From Bacteroidales bacterium UBA5536 (GTDB lineage: Bacteria; Bacteroidota; Bacteroidia; Bacteroidales; F082), in assembly GCA_002426795.1 (NCBI GenBank), contig DINQ01000020.1, forward strand, positions 443,017 through 507,016: a DNA stretch of 64,000 bases, in the 5' to 3' direction. The translations under genes and the position numbers were made by a program. Of the stretch, positions 1 through 8,348 are shown piece by piece. The notes beneath the pieces were generated by a model. That model was not told where the DNA came from. It ran no database searches and saw nothing but the letters and a program-made list of their open reading frames with translations. Every line of letters begins with the position of its first letter. The first letter of the stretch is position 1.

Positions 1-17
1 CGTTTTCCGCTCAATAT

Positions 18-43
18 AAATCCCGACTCGTTCGGGATTTTTT
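18..43 (+). terminator. Rho-independent terminator of a gene left of the window
   Basis: A 9-bp perfect stem (AAATCCCGA / TCGGGATTT) with a 5-nt loop runs straight into a T-rich tract. No gene inside the window ends here, so it probably terminates a transcript entering from the left, just upstream of tRNA-Leu. Confidence 0.7.
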
Positions 44-74
44 ATAGACTGTAAAGTCCACCAACTTACAAAGT

Positions 75-162
75 GCCCGAGTGGTGGAATTGGTAGACAC
101 GAAGGACTTAAAATCCTTTGGCCATTGCGGCCGTGCCGGTTCGAGCCCGGCCTCGGGTACCA
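75..162 (+). tRNA. tRNA-Leu (anticodon UAA)
   Basis: A cloverleaf with a long variable arm, as expected for class II tRNA-Leu. The acceptor GCCCGAG pairs with CTCGGGT (first pair is a G-U wobble). The anticodon stem AAGGA/TCCTT encloses the loop CTTAAAA, giving anticodon TAA. The T arm contains GGTTCGAGCC. The 3' CCA is encoded in the DNA (160-162). A strong hairpin with a T-run follows immediately, so it is probably transcribed as a single-tRNA unit. Confidence 0.96.
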
Positions 163-200
163 AAAACCCTTAAATTGATTTCAATTGATAGGGTTTTTTT
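163..200 (+). terminator. Terminator of tRNA-Leu(UAA)
   Basis: AAAACCCT (163-170) pairs with AGGGTTTT (190-197), with a further inner AATTG/CAATT helix, and is followed by a T-run to 200. It sits directly after the tRNA CCA end. It also argues against any start for the next gene upstream of about 202. Confidence 0.75.
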
Positions 201-267
201 TATGGGCTGCAACGGACAGCTTTATCATCAAAACAAAGCTTATTTTTGTACGACTAATTCGATGATT

Positions 268-1128
268 ATGAGACGACAAAAAACCATTACAGACGAAATA
301 AAATCCTATATTATTATCACTTTCGGGCTGTTTGTGATGGCTTTGGGCTGGACAGCCTTTTTGATTCCTAATCACTTATTGGGTGGTGGAGTAAGTGGTA
401 TTGCAACCTTACTTTATTGGAGCACAGGTTTGTCGACCGGGATTACTATTTTGGCTGTTAATACCGTTTTGATTCTCATCGCTCTACGTATCCTTGGATT
501 TGGCTTTGGTGTCAAAACCATTTATTCCATTGTTGTATTATCCGGTTTTTTCTCTTTGCTACAATTCTATATCAAAGAGCCTTTTGTGACGGATCGCTTT
601 ATGTCAGCTATTATTGGTGGTGTTTTGGGCGGATTTAGTATTGGGATTGTATTTACGCAGGGCGGAAGTACAGGCGGTACTGATATTATAGCCATGATCG
701 TAAACAAGTATAAGAATATCAGTCCGGGTAAAATCATTCTTTCACTTGATGTAGTGATTATTTCGGGTTCATTCCTGATTTTCCAAAGTGTCGAAACCCT
801 TGTTTACGGCTTTGTAATCATGGTTGTTTCGAGCTATACCATCGATTTGGTTTTGACTGGAAATAAACAATCAGTGCAACTATTTATTTTTTCATCAAAG
901 GCTCACCAAATAGCCGATCGCATTGGTAATGAAACCGGTAGGGGCGTTACTTTTATCAAAGGCACGGGCTGGTATACCAAAGCTGAGCATGATATTTTGA
1001 TGGTGATTGTGCGAAAAATGGAGTCTCCACAACTCTTTAGAATTGTCCGTGAGGAAGATCCTGAAGCATTTGTTTCGCTCAACACTGTGATGGGTGTTTA
1101 CGGCAAGGGCTTTGATATCATGAAATAG
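268..1128 (+). CDS. YitT family membrane protein (DUF161/DUF2179)
   Basis: An integral membrane protein of 286 residues from the chosen start. Five or so hydrophobic helices fill the first 190 residues, including the family-typical segment around LGGGVSGIA and the glycine-rich TQGGSTGGTDIIA. A soluble C-terminal DUF2179 domain follows (about residues 200-280; GRGVTFIKGTGWYT). The YitT family is widespread, but its substrate is not firmly known. The frame stays open back into tRNA-Leu, but the 5' part overlaps the tRNA and its terminator, so ATG 268 (or ATG 262) is preferred; residues from MRRQKT onward look like a normal YitT N-terminus. It converges on the EamA gene, leaving only 28 bp between stops. 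Confidence 0.85.
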   Translation: MRRQKTITDEIKSYIIITFGLFVMALGWTAFLIPNHLLGGGVSGIATLLYWSTGLSTGITILAVNTVLILIALRILGFGFGVKTIYSIVVLSGFFSLLQFYIKEPFVTDRFMSAIIGGVLGGFSIGIVFTQGGSTGGTDIIAMIVNKYKNISPGKIILSLDVVIISGSFLIFQSVETLVYGFVIMVVSSYTIDLVLTGNKQSVQLFIFSSKAHQIADRIGNETGRGVTFIKGTGWYTKAEHDILMVIVRKMESPQLFRIVREEDPEAFVSLNTVMGVYGKGFDIMK

Positions 1129-1156
1129 TCCTCATATAGAAATCTATCAGAAAAGA

Positions 1157-2047
1157 CTATTCATACGGAATTTCTTTTGTTCCGAAATTTATCTGGGCTA
1201 CAATTACCCCAACCAACATCAGGCCGCTCCCTAGTAGGTTTAAATGATCCATGGTTTCGGCTAATATCAACCATCCACCAAAGGCAGCAAAAACGGCTTC
1301 AAGGCTTAAAATCAGTGCTGCATGGTCGGGTCTTACCCGCTGTTGACCAATCATTTGAAGCGTGTATCCGATCCCAACGGAAGCTATCCCTGTATATAAA
1401 ATAGGCCATGTGGCTTGCTGAAGGGCGCTTGCTGAAAATGGTTCATTCAATATGAGACCAAGCAATAAACTAATAACCCCGGTAAAAGCATACTGCGAAA
1501 AAGCTAATACCCTGAAGTCGAATCGTGGTGAAAGATAACCCAGTATAATCAGGTGAAAGGCCCAGAAAACAGCACTTATCAACACAAGCATATCGCCAGT
1601 CTGCACCTCAAAACGTTGCCGAAATGTTAGAAAATACAAGCCGGTAAGAGCCAGTGATGCGCCTATCCATACTTGCGTGCCCGACTTTTTGCGCGTAAAC
1701 AAGCCGATGGCAGGAACAAAAATGATGTATAAACTCGTTATAAAACCTGCATTTCCGGCTGAGGTGTAAATGATGCCAACCTGTTGAAATGTGGCCGCAA
1801 AAAACAATGCAATACCGGCCAGCATGCCCATTGCCAAAGGCTTGAAAATATTTTTTGAAAACTGAAAGCGAGGCTTCATCAGGAAAAAGAGCGGGAGCAA
1901 GCTGAACGCGCCAAGTAAAAAGCGAATTCCATTGAAAGTCAATGGGCCAATATGCTCCATGCCCTGACGTTGCGCCACAAAGGCGAAACCCCATACAATT
2001 GATGCAAGGAGCAATAATACAAGTGATTGGGGGTGTGATTTTCTCAT
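1157..2047 (-). CDS. EamA/DMT-family transporter
   Basis: A 296-residue protein with about ten hydrophobic helices in two repeated EamA halves (first near FVAQRQGMEHIGPLTFNGIR, second near AFHLIILGYLSPRFDFR). This is the layout of drug/metabolite exporters of the 10-TM type. The substrate cannot be told from sequence; members export amino acids, metabolites or drugs. It begins 7 bp after the sodium:solute symporter gene on the same strand, so the S37 peptidase, symporter and this exporter form a likely three-gene operon, in which peptide digestion products could be imported and excess metabolites exported (inference). Confidence 0.85.
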   Translation of the reverse strand: MRKSHPQSLVLLLLASIVWGFAFVAQRQGMEHIGPLTFNGIRFLLGAFSLLPLFFLMKPRFQFSKNIFKPLAMGMLAGIALFFAATFQQVGIIYTSAGNAGFITSLYIIFVPAIGLFTRKKSGTQVWIGASLALTGLYFLTFRQRFEVQTGDMLVLISAVFWAFHLIILGYLSPRFDFRVLAFSQYAFTGVISLLLGLILNEPFSASALQQATWPILYTGIASVGIGYTLQMIGQQRVRPDHAALILSLEAVFAAFGGWLILAETMDHLNLLGSGLMLVGVIVAQINFGTKEIPYE

Positions 2048-2054
2048 TTTGCAC

Positions 2055-3842
2055 TTAATCCATGCGAAGTTTCTTCCAGGTTCTGCTCAATACGAAAACC
2101 GATACCAAAGAAATAAGGCCTAGCAATATAGTAAGTCCCATATTTCCATAAATCCATTCACCAATGGCAAACAGAAAACTATAAACAGCTACACTACCCA
2201 ATAGCATACACAAAATTCCTGTCGGCACATCCCATTTCAAATGGCTGTTTTTTTCCAATACAATGCCTTCAGCAGTTGCATCGTCAATCACTTTTTTCCA
2301 TCCTGGCCCACCTGGTCTGATTTTTTTATAAAAACTGCGCAAAACTTCTTTGTCATCTGCAGGTGTCAAAAATGTAACCGCGAGCCAGGCAATTGTTGTG
2401 ATACCAACTCCTACGATGATTTTAAAAGTTTCGCCAGGAGCGTATCCCATGAATCTTTCGAGCATTAGAAACACAATGGCAACCAGAAATGAAACCAACA
2501 TGCCGGCCAATTCGGTAAAGGCATTGATGCGCCACCAAAACCAGCGAAGGATATAAATCAATCCGGTTCCTGCGCCAATTTGAAGCAAGATGTGGAATGC
2601 CTGCAGTGCGTTTTGCAATACTAAGGCCAGTAAAATAGCAAAAAACATCAACGCTACAGTTGTGATTCTGCCGGCTACCACTTGCTGTTTTTGGGTAGCG
2701 TTGGGCCGGAGAAAGCGCACGTAGAAGTCGTTTACGATGTAGGAAGAACCCCAATTGAGTTGTGAGGCTGTCGTCGACATGAAGGCGGCAATTAGTGATG
2801 CTACCACCAATCCCAAAAAACCATGCGGCAGCAATGTGAGCATGGCCGGATAGGCTAAGTCGTGTTTAATGTATTGTGGATCAATATGTGGAAAGGCAGC
2901 CTGCAGCGAAGCAATATCAGGGAAAACAATCAGCGATAATAAACCAACAATAATCCAGGGCCAGGGGCGAAGGGCATAATGGAAGAAATTGAATAGCATA
3001 GTTGCACCCATGGCATTTTTCTCATTTTTGGCTGAAAGCATTCGCTGGGCTATGTAACCACCGCCTCCAGGTTCAGCGCCAGGATACCATACACTCCACC
3101 ATTGCACAGCAAGCGGAATAATCAGGAGCGACAAAAACAAATCCGTATTGCTTTGTTTGGGAATCAAATCAAGCTTTTGACTTACAACTGGGTTCGATAG
3201 CAAAGCAGATAAACTACCCGTTTCTTGATTTACCAGAATAATTGCCGCACCAATGGCCCCTGCCATCGCCAGACTAAACTGAAAAAAGTCTGTATACAGA
3301 ATGCTTTTTAAACCTCCCAAGGCACTGTAAAAAACCACAATTACGGAAGCTATTATTAATGTTTGGGATGGTGACCATCCCAACATAACACCGCTAATTT
3401 TTATCAAGGCGATGGAAACGGAAGCGATAACCATTATATTGAAAAATGCCCCAAGATAAATTGCCCTAAAACCGCGTAAAAAGGCGGCCATTCGACCACT
3501 GTAGCGAATCTCGTAAAATTCAAGATCTGTCAGTACTTTAGAGCGGTTCCAAAGTTTTGCATAAATAAATACTGTGAGCATACCGGTCAATAGAAAAGCC
3601 CACCAAAGCCAGTTTCCGGCAACACCGTTCTGGCGAACAATGTCAGTGACAAGGTTGGGCGTGTCACACGAAAAAGTGGTAGCAACCATGCTCACGCCTA
3701 ATAACCACCACGGCATATTTCGGCCCGACAAAAAGAATTCGTTATAGCCTTTGCCCGCGCTACGTGAAGCGTAAATGCCAATGGAAATTAGGATAACGAA
3801 GAAACCTAAAATGATTAGCCAGTCAGTGGTATTGAGGTTCAT
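2055..3842 (-). CDS. Sodium:solute symporter (SSS family)
   Basis: A 595-residue multi-pass protein. The N-terminus (TDWLIILGFFVILISIGIYA then EFFLSGRNMPWW) is the typical first helix and loop of the SSS/SLC5 family. More than 13 hydrophobic segments follow, with a cytoplasmic loop near 500 (KIRPGGPGWKKVIDD) before the last helices. SSS proteins couple uptake of sugars, amino acids, carboxylates or vitamins to sodium; this sequence does not reveal which. It lies 7 bp downstream of the secreted S37 peptidase gene and 7 bp upstream of the EamA gene, so the three are probably cotranscribed. Confidence 0.88.
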   Translation of the reverse strand: MNLNTTDWLIILGFFVILISIGIYASRSAGKGYNEFFLSGRNMPWWLLGVSMVATTFSCDTPNLVTDIVRQNGVAGNWLWWAFLLTGMLTVFIYAKLWNRSKVLTDLEFYEIRYSGRMAAFLRGFRAIYLGAFFNIMVIASVSIALIKISGVMLGWSPSQTLIIASVIVVFYSALGGLKSILYTDFFQFSLAMAGAIGAAIILVNQETGSLSALLSNPVVSQKLDLIPKQSNTDLFLSLLIIPLAVQWWSVWYPGAEPGGGGYIAQRMLSAKNEKNAMGATMLFNFFHYALRPWPWIIVGLLSLIVFPDIASLQAAFPHIDPQYIKHDLAYPAMLTLLPHGFLGLVVASLIAAFMSTTASQLNWGSSYIVNDFYVRFLRPNATQKQQVVAGRITTVALMFFAILLALVLQNALQAFHILLQIGAGTGLIYILRWFWWRINAFTELAGMLVSFLVAIVFLMLERFMGYAPGETFKIIVGVGITTIAWLAVTFLTPADDKEVLRSFYKKIRPGGPGWKKVIDDATAEGIVLEKNSHLKWDVPTGILCMLLGSVAVYSFLFAIGEWIYGNMGLTILLGLISLVSVFVLSRTWKKLRMD

Positions 3843-3849
3843 GTGCGAT

Positions 3850-5151
3850 TTATTTTTCGTATTTGTAAATCCAATCTTTAACTAGAGCATATGCACGCTG
3901 TTGTGTTGCTTGGTCAAAATGTCTGATCCTTGTTGAATGAGAACCATTTGGACGCAGGAGTTTCAAATGCTCTGTCTTGTTTCCAGGCAGAACAGCTGTT
4001 GACGACCAGGCATCGACTGCGCCATATACATACAGAATGCGATTGCCTTCATTTTGGATCCATCGGTTGACCTTTTTGTTTAACCGACGATGGTAGCGTG
4101 TTTTTACCCCTTGAGGTGCTGAAAAGCTGAAATCCGGCTTTTTATGGAGCAAAATCCAGGGTTTGAAGTCTTTTATTTGATATGAATAAAACCCCATTTC
4201 TGTAAGTGCCTGGTAAAAAAATGGTTCCATATCCTGTATTCCCTGATCAGAAAAGAAATCGTAACCAGCAGCATCAGCGAAAACATTAAAATATGAAAGT
4301 GTGGTATCCTGAATTGATACCAGGCTGTCGCAATTGATTGGATACCATTGCCAGTAAGCGAAACCAAGCTCCAGAACATTCAGTTCAAAAGCTTTGTCAA
4401 TGCCTCCCACTCGCTCAAAAGTAAGACCTCTGGCAGCTGTAGAGTCTGCGAAAATTGGCGCAAAGTATTCTTTATTCCGGAGAATAGACATCTGGATGGC
4501 ACGAAGTTTCTGCCGGCAGGCGTCACATCCAACTGTATCCAAAAAATGATAAACTCTTTTATCGGCTTTGCTGAAATTGAGCGGGGCAACATAAGGCACT
4601 GAAGCAGCCACGTCATTCGGGTAAAAATAGCGATAGTAAATTGTCGTTTGACCACCCTTGCTGATGCCGGTACTGATCCATGGCTTTGGATAAATTGCTT
4701 TCAGCAACTGATTCACAGAGTGCAAGTCTGCGGTTGCATTTTCTAGCGTGAGCTGTTTCCAATCAAGCGTATCGGGTTTGCTTTGGCCGAAAAATCGATG
4801 CTCTGCAACTACCAAATTCGCGTCCAGATTAACGGCGAGTTCTTCATCATATCGCGCGTTTTTAGCATAATCAGCAGTATATCCTTCGGTTACAAAAACT
4901 GTAGGGCGATCATAACCTTTATGTCTGATGAATACCCGCTGACGAAAGTTGCCCTTTTCGGGATGATTGTGGCTGATAGGCTGTATGATGAAGGCTTCAA
5001 CAGCTTCCTGATATGAAGGGTTGGTTAACTCGATGTTTTGGATGTTCTCAAACCCAAGCTTCTGTAATTGTTCTATCAATGATTGTGCATGAAGGCTTTG
5101 AATACCAATTAGGCAAATCAGGCACAGTAGACCTAAAACATATTTTCTCAT
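3850..5151 (-). CDS. Secreted S37-family (PS-10) tripeptidyl aminopeptidase-like protein
   Basis: 433 residues from ATG 5151, chosen because it gives a clean signal peptide (MRKYVLGLLCLICLIG... HAQ); the open frame starts nine codons earlier. The mature part shows the alpha/beta-hydrolase layout of peptidase family S37: VFVTEGY near the oxyanion region, AEHRFFGQS, then the nucleophile elbow GISKGG. A late Asp and a His in GSHSTRIRH probably complete the triad. S37 enzymes release N-terminal peptides from proteins. Context: first gene of a peptidase-symporter-exporter operon, downstream of a separate terminator, so it needs its own promoter; a weak TTG-N22-TATCTTG lies just upstream. Confidence 0.82.
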   Translation of the reverse strand: MRKYVLGLLCLICLIGIQSLHAQSLIEQLQKLGFENIQNIELTNPSYQEAVEAFIIQPISHNHPEKGNFRQRVFIRHKGYDRPTVFVTEGYTADYAKNARYDEELAVNLDANLVVAEHRFFGQSKPDTLDWKQLTLENATADLHSVNQLLKAIYPKPWISTGISKGGQTTIYYRYFYPNDVAASVPYVAPLNFSKADKRVYHFLDTVGCDACRQKLRAIQMSILRNKEYFAPIFADSTAARGLTFERVGGIDKAFELNVLELGFAYWQWYPINCDSLVSIQDTTLSYFNVFADAAGYDFFSDQGIQDMEPFFYQALTEMGFYSYQIKDFKPWILLHKKPDFSFSAPQGVKTRYHRRLNKKVNRWIQNEGNRILYVYGAVDAWSSTAVLPGNKTEHLKLLRPNGSHSTRIRHFDQATQQRAYALVKDWIYKYEK

Positions 5152-5207
5152 GGTGCAGCTATGCATTAGAAGGCGCAAGATACTAAGATAGGTGCGAATA
5201 TGCTCAA

Positions 5208-5246
5208 TAAAAAAAGATGGCCATTTGCACAGAGCAAATGACCATC
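5208..5246 (-). terminator. Terminator of the Omp28-like gene
   Basis: Read on the minus strand, a 13-bp stem (GATGGTCATTTGC with GCAAATGGCCATC, one mismatch) is followed by seven T. It lies 30 bp past the stop of the 5276-7399 gene and separates it from the S37 peptidase operon. Confidence 0.85.
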
Positions 5247-5275
5247 GGATATTTAACCAATCTATGTATTAAAAC

Positions 5276-7399
5276 CTACCTGTTCAACATGAGTTTACTG
5301 GTATAGACATTCTGAGCTGTTCTGAGGCTGATAAAATATAAGCCATTCGAAAGTTCATTTTCAGGTGTCCAACGAATACTTTGCAAGCCCTGGGCCCTGT
5401 TTTCGTCGAGCAATTGTGCGACAACCTGTCCCTTCACATCAAAAATGGTGAGGTTTGCATAACCTGATTCCTGCATCCTGAAACGGATGAAAGTGCTTTC
5501 GGTTGCCGGATTTGGCATCAGGGCAACAATCCCTTCAAGTTTGTTTTCTGATAATCCCACATGCATACCTGTTTCGAAATAGGTACCTTGCTCTGTTGTA
5601 GCAATACCAGCAGCATTTTCTACCGGAGCGCAGGTGAGTGTGTACCAGGTATATGAATCGAACAATCCTTCATGTGAAATAGTGATTGTGCTTTTATTGT
5701 CATCAATGGTTGCGGTAAATGGAAAATCTTCCTGTGTATCGGTAGCTTTCAACGAAATGAGCGAAGCTACATTGTCATTCGTGATTTCTTGTCCGCCAAC
5801 CAAGTAAACAGGCTCAGAGAAAGTGATGGTAAGATCAGCAAACGTTTCAACGCCTGTTGTTCCTGGCACAGGATCAAAGCTTACTGAAGCAGGGAATCCT
5901 TCAAATTCTTCAGAGTAAGCTGCCTGGAAGATTTTCTTATTGGAGTTGTCCTGTACAAAGATCACAACCATGAGGTCTTCCATTTCTTCCACATTTGTAT
6001 CAACCATATCGTGGCTGTATGTCAAAGTGGTTGTTTCGCCCGAAGTCATATTCAGCGTAGTTCCTGCTGCATCGGGGAGCATTTTCATCATCACGTGATG
6101 GAAGGATGTCTCGCCATTGGTTGCAACGTTTCCAGTTGTCACTTTTTCAATGACTGCAATCTGAACAGTTACATCGAGTAAATCAACATAGGGTAAAATA
6201 TTAGCCTCAACAGTGATATTTGTACCGTCGATCACATGCAAACCGCTTACTACAACAAAAGCAGGATCTGCCATTGCATTGTTGAAAGCTGTGTTTACGC
6301 CACCAGAATTTGTTGCTGTACGGGCGCCTTCTACCATTAAATCTGGAACATAGCTAACACCATAAAATGTACGACGCACGCCACCTTCTGCGGTATAATA
6401 AGGGTCGCCTGATCCAGGCCAGTTCATCTGGTATTTGATAAGGGCTATTTCTTCACCATGTTGGTCGATGAAAGGATTGAAAACACCATTGTTGAAACTT
6501 GCGCAAGGTGCACAGGTTGAGCTGGTGAATTCTTCAAACAATGGACGACGTTGTAAGGTTTGTGTTGGAATGCCAATTGGCTTCGTGATGGTGTCGTTTT
6601 CAGGATTGTCATCTGTTGTACCGTTAACATTCGAAACCCAAACCTGTAAGCTATGTAATCCTGGTTCAGCAATCAATGTCTGGTCGCAAGTGTAAGTGTA
6701 AAGTGCATCGGTAGCCAGGTTGAGGCCTGAGAAAGATGTAGTTTGTGGGTCGTTGTCATCCAATTTCCATGTGATATCAAAAGAAGTGATGTTTTCGATA
6801 CCATCGTTCACAACTTTACCTGTAACATTTTGTTCGTCAATAAAATAAGTAGGAACATCAACTGATTGTAAGCCCGCATCAAGGTTGGCACGAACGAATA
6901 GGTTAACGTCGTCGATGTACCAATAGTCAACGTTGTAAAGGTTTCCTGTAATAAAGATAGAAAATTGGAAATCGGCCTGTCCAACATTGGTAAGGTCAAC
7001 TGCTTGACTTTTTGGGCCCTGATTACTTGTAGGAGAGACTTCCCATGCAACTTCCCATGCACCTGTACCAAAGCGTGTTGCAACACCAATGGTGACTCCA
7101 TTGGCATACCAATCGTAAAAGTACTTGAATTTAAGGGTAATGTCATTCACGCCAGTCAGGTCAACAACAGGTGAAACAATGCGTGAAGTTGTGGTCTGGC
7201 TGATGTAAGTGAATTTTGCTTCCGGGGCTGATCCACCTGCGTTTTCAGTCGCACTTCTCGACCATTGGTTGGGTAAGCCTTCGATGCTCCAACCTGATGG
7301 AGGAAAAGTAGTGCTACTGAAGTCTTCATAAACGAATGTTTGGCTAAATGCCAACTGGGCTGTTAATAGCGCCACTAAAATTGTAAATAATTTTTTCAT
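5276..7399 (-). CDS. T9SS-exported Omp28-related surface protein with C-terminal sorting domain
   Basis: 707 residues. A signal peptide (MKKLFTILVALLTAQLAFSQ) is followed by a beta-sandwich region like the MAM/cleaved-adhesin type (about 25-165; VYEDFSSTTFPPSGW) and an Ig-like segment (170-280). Next is an Omp28-like thioredoxin-fold domain (about 285-500) with an EEFTSSTCAPCASF motif, i.e. a CxxC in thioredoxin position. An Ig-like/SbsA-like domain follows (510-610). The last 75 residues are a type A T9SS sorting domain (MPNPATESTFIRF ... NGLYFISL ... SKLMLNR). It should be exported across the outer membrane and anchored or released. It lies 34 bp after an ECF sigma factor gene on the same strand, which suggests cotranscription. 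The biological role is not known. Confidence 0.85.
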   Translation of the reverse strand: MKKLFTILVALLTAQLAFSQTFVYEDFSSTTFPPSGWSIEGLPNQWSRSATENAGGSAPEAKFTYISQTTTSRIVSPVVDLTGVNDITLKFKYFYDWYANGVTIGVATRFGTGAWEVAWEVSPTSNQGPKSQAVDLTNVGQADFQFSIFITGNLYNVDYWYIDDVNLFVRANLDAGLQSVDVPTYFIDEQNVTGKVVNDGIENITSFDITWKLDDNDPQTTSFSGLNLATDALYTYTCDQTLIAEPGLHSLQVWVSNVNGTTDDNPENDTITKPIGIPTQTLQRRPLFEEFTSSTCAPCASFNNGVFNPFIDQHGEEIALIKYQMNWPGSGDPYYTAEGGVRRTFYGVSYVPDLMVEGARTATNSGGVNTAFNNAMADPAFVVVSGLHVIDGTNITVEANILPYVDLLDVTVQIAVIEKVTTGNVATNGETSFHHVMMKMLPDAAGTTLNMTSGETTTLTYSHDMVDTNVEEMEDLMVVIFVQDNSNKKIFQAAYSEEFEGFPASVSFDPVPGTTGVETFADLTITFSEPVYLVGGQEITNDNVASLISLKATDTQEDFPFTATIDDNKSTITISHEGLFDSYTWYTLTCAPVENAAGIATTEQGTYFETGMHVGLSENKLEGIVALMPNPATESTFIRFRMQESGYANLTIFDVKGQVVAQLLDENRAQGLQSIRWTPENELSNGLYFISLRTAQNVYTSKLMLNR

Positions 7400-7433
7400 A
7401 GATAAGGATTTAGGTTTTAATGATTGATGTTAA

Positions 7434-8006
7434 TTAAGCTGATTGTAAAACTGTTTTATGCTGAAAATTAAGGGAAAACTGTTCAGAAAACAAGCTTTTT
7501 TGAAGTGACAAGCGAGCCCTGGTCAGCTGTGATTTTGAAGTATTTGCTGAAATGTTAAGCAATTCACCAATTTCTTTATGGGTATAACCTTCAATAGTAT
7601 TGAGGCTAAAAACTTTTCGGTATCCGTTTGGCAAAGTGCTGATTAAACACATCAGTTCATCGTGAAATATTTTCGAAGTTACCTCTTTTTCCGAAACAAT
7701 AGCATCAGGCATATAATTAAGCTCGGATTCATTAGAATGAAGTTTTTTCCTTTTATAAAAATTGAGCGCTGAAGTAACCATAATTCTGCGTAACCAGCCC
7801 TCGAATGAGCCATTGTTCTTAAAATCGGCAAGGTATCTGAAAACTTTAATGAAACCTTCCTGAAGGATATCTTCTGCATCCCAGCTTGATTTGGCATATC
7901 GCCTGCAAACGGGTATCATTTTTGGCGCAAAAGTGTTGTAAAGTTGATATTGCGCCTGTCTGTCGCCTAGAAGACATTTTTCGATCAGTATTTGCTCATT
8001 CACCAT
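7434..8006 (-). CDS. ECF-type RNA polymerase sigma factor
   Basis: 190 residues with sigma region 2 (about 20-85; DAEDILQEGFIKVFRYL is the core-binding/-10 recognition helix) and region 4 (about 115-170; GYTHKEIGELLNISANTSKSQLTRAR is the -35 recognition helix-turn-helix). No FecR-type anti-sigma gene is next to it. Instead a 36-codon membrane ORF lies 33 bp upstream and a T9SS surface protein 34 bp downstream. ECF factors of this kind switch on envelope or secreted-protein genes; whether this one controls its neighbours is an inference from position only. Confidence 0.9.
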   Translation of the reverse strand: MVNEQILIEKCLLGDRQAQYQLYNTFAPKMIPVCRRYAKSSWDAEDILQEGFIKVFRYLADFKNNGSFEGWLRRIMVTSALNFYKRKKLHSNESELNYMPDAIVSEKEVTSKIFHDELMCLISTLPNGYRKVFSLNTIEGYTHKEIGELLNISANTSKSQLTRARLSLQKSLFSEQFSLNFQHKTVLQSA

Positions 8007-8039
8007 TTAATTCAATTGATTGAGACTGGAACTTATCAT

Positions 8040-8150
8040 TTAACTGGCTCTGAACATAAAGTAAATGAACAAACCGATCAGAATCGTGTATAAAAGTATT
8101 ACGACTACCTTTTTTATCACAAGAAACAGAGATTTTCGGTTTAGAGACAT
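8040..8150 (-). CDS. Possible small single-helix membrane protein (36 aa)
   Basis: An ATG ORF of 36 codons. A basic, polar N-terminus (MSLNRKSLFLVIKK) leads into about 19 hydrophobic residues (VVVILLYTILIGLFIYFMF) and ends in RAS. This is a well-formed single transmembrane helix with positive-inside charge. A purine-rich stretch (AAGAAGAA) lies before the ATG, and a TAnnTTTG -7 element lies 22 bp upstream of the start. It is cooriented with, and 33 bp before, the ECF sigma gene. No family is recognised. It could be a real small envelope protein, perhaps acting with the sigma factor, or a chance ORF in a leader. Confidence 0.4.
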   Translation of the reverse strand: MSLNRKSLFLVIKKVVVILLYTILIGLFIYFMFRAS

Positions 8151-8348
8151 TTCTTCTTGCAGAATTCCTGACAAAGTTATTTTTTAGTTAATATTTGCAT
8201 CTGTCTATCACCTCTACAATTCCTCTACAAAGATAGGAAAAAGCAACCTAAATTGCCATTAATTATTCTACAATAAAAATTCTAATATATTGTAAAATAG
8301 ATTGATGAGAAAATTCTGTGTACTACAATTTGAGCTAAAGGGATAAGA
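8151..8348. other. Intergenic region between the TPR/HTH regulator and the sigma operon
   Basis: Taken with 8007-8150, this is 342 bp without a long gene. It holds the small ORF (8040-8150), the -7 element at 8172-8179 and an AT-rich stretch (about 8200-8320). No clear terminator hairpin was found for the upstream regulator gene, so read-through into the sigma operon is possible. Confidence 0.5.
8172..8179 (-). promoter_or_regulatory. Bacteroidota -7 element (TAACTTTG) before the small ORF/sigma gene
   Basis: TAACTTTG on the minus strand fits TAnnTTTG. No good TTG/TTTG is seen 17-22 bp upstream, so only half of the promoter is supported. It would start transcription near 8165, ahead of the 36-codon ORF and the sigma factor. 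Confidence 0.4.

Noticed and set aside
118..267. N-terminal extension of the YitT protein into tRNA-Leu
   Set aside because: It is translated from tRNA and terminator sequence, and the protein family begins after residue 50 of this frame.
1124..1161. AATAGTC/GACTATT inverted repeat between YitT and EamA genes as a terminator
   Set aside because: A seven-bp AT-rich stem with a 24-nt loop and no T-run; too weak to call.
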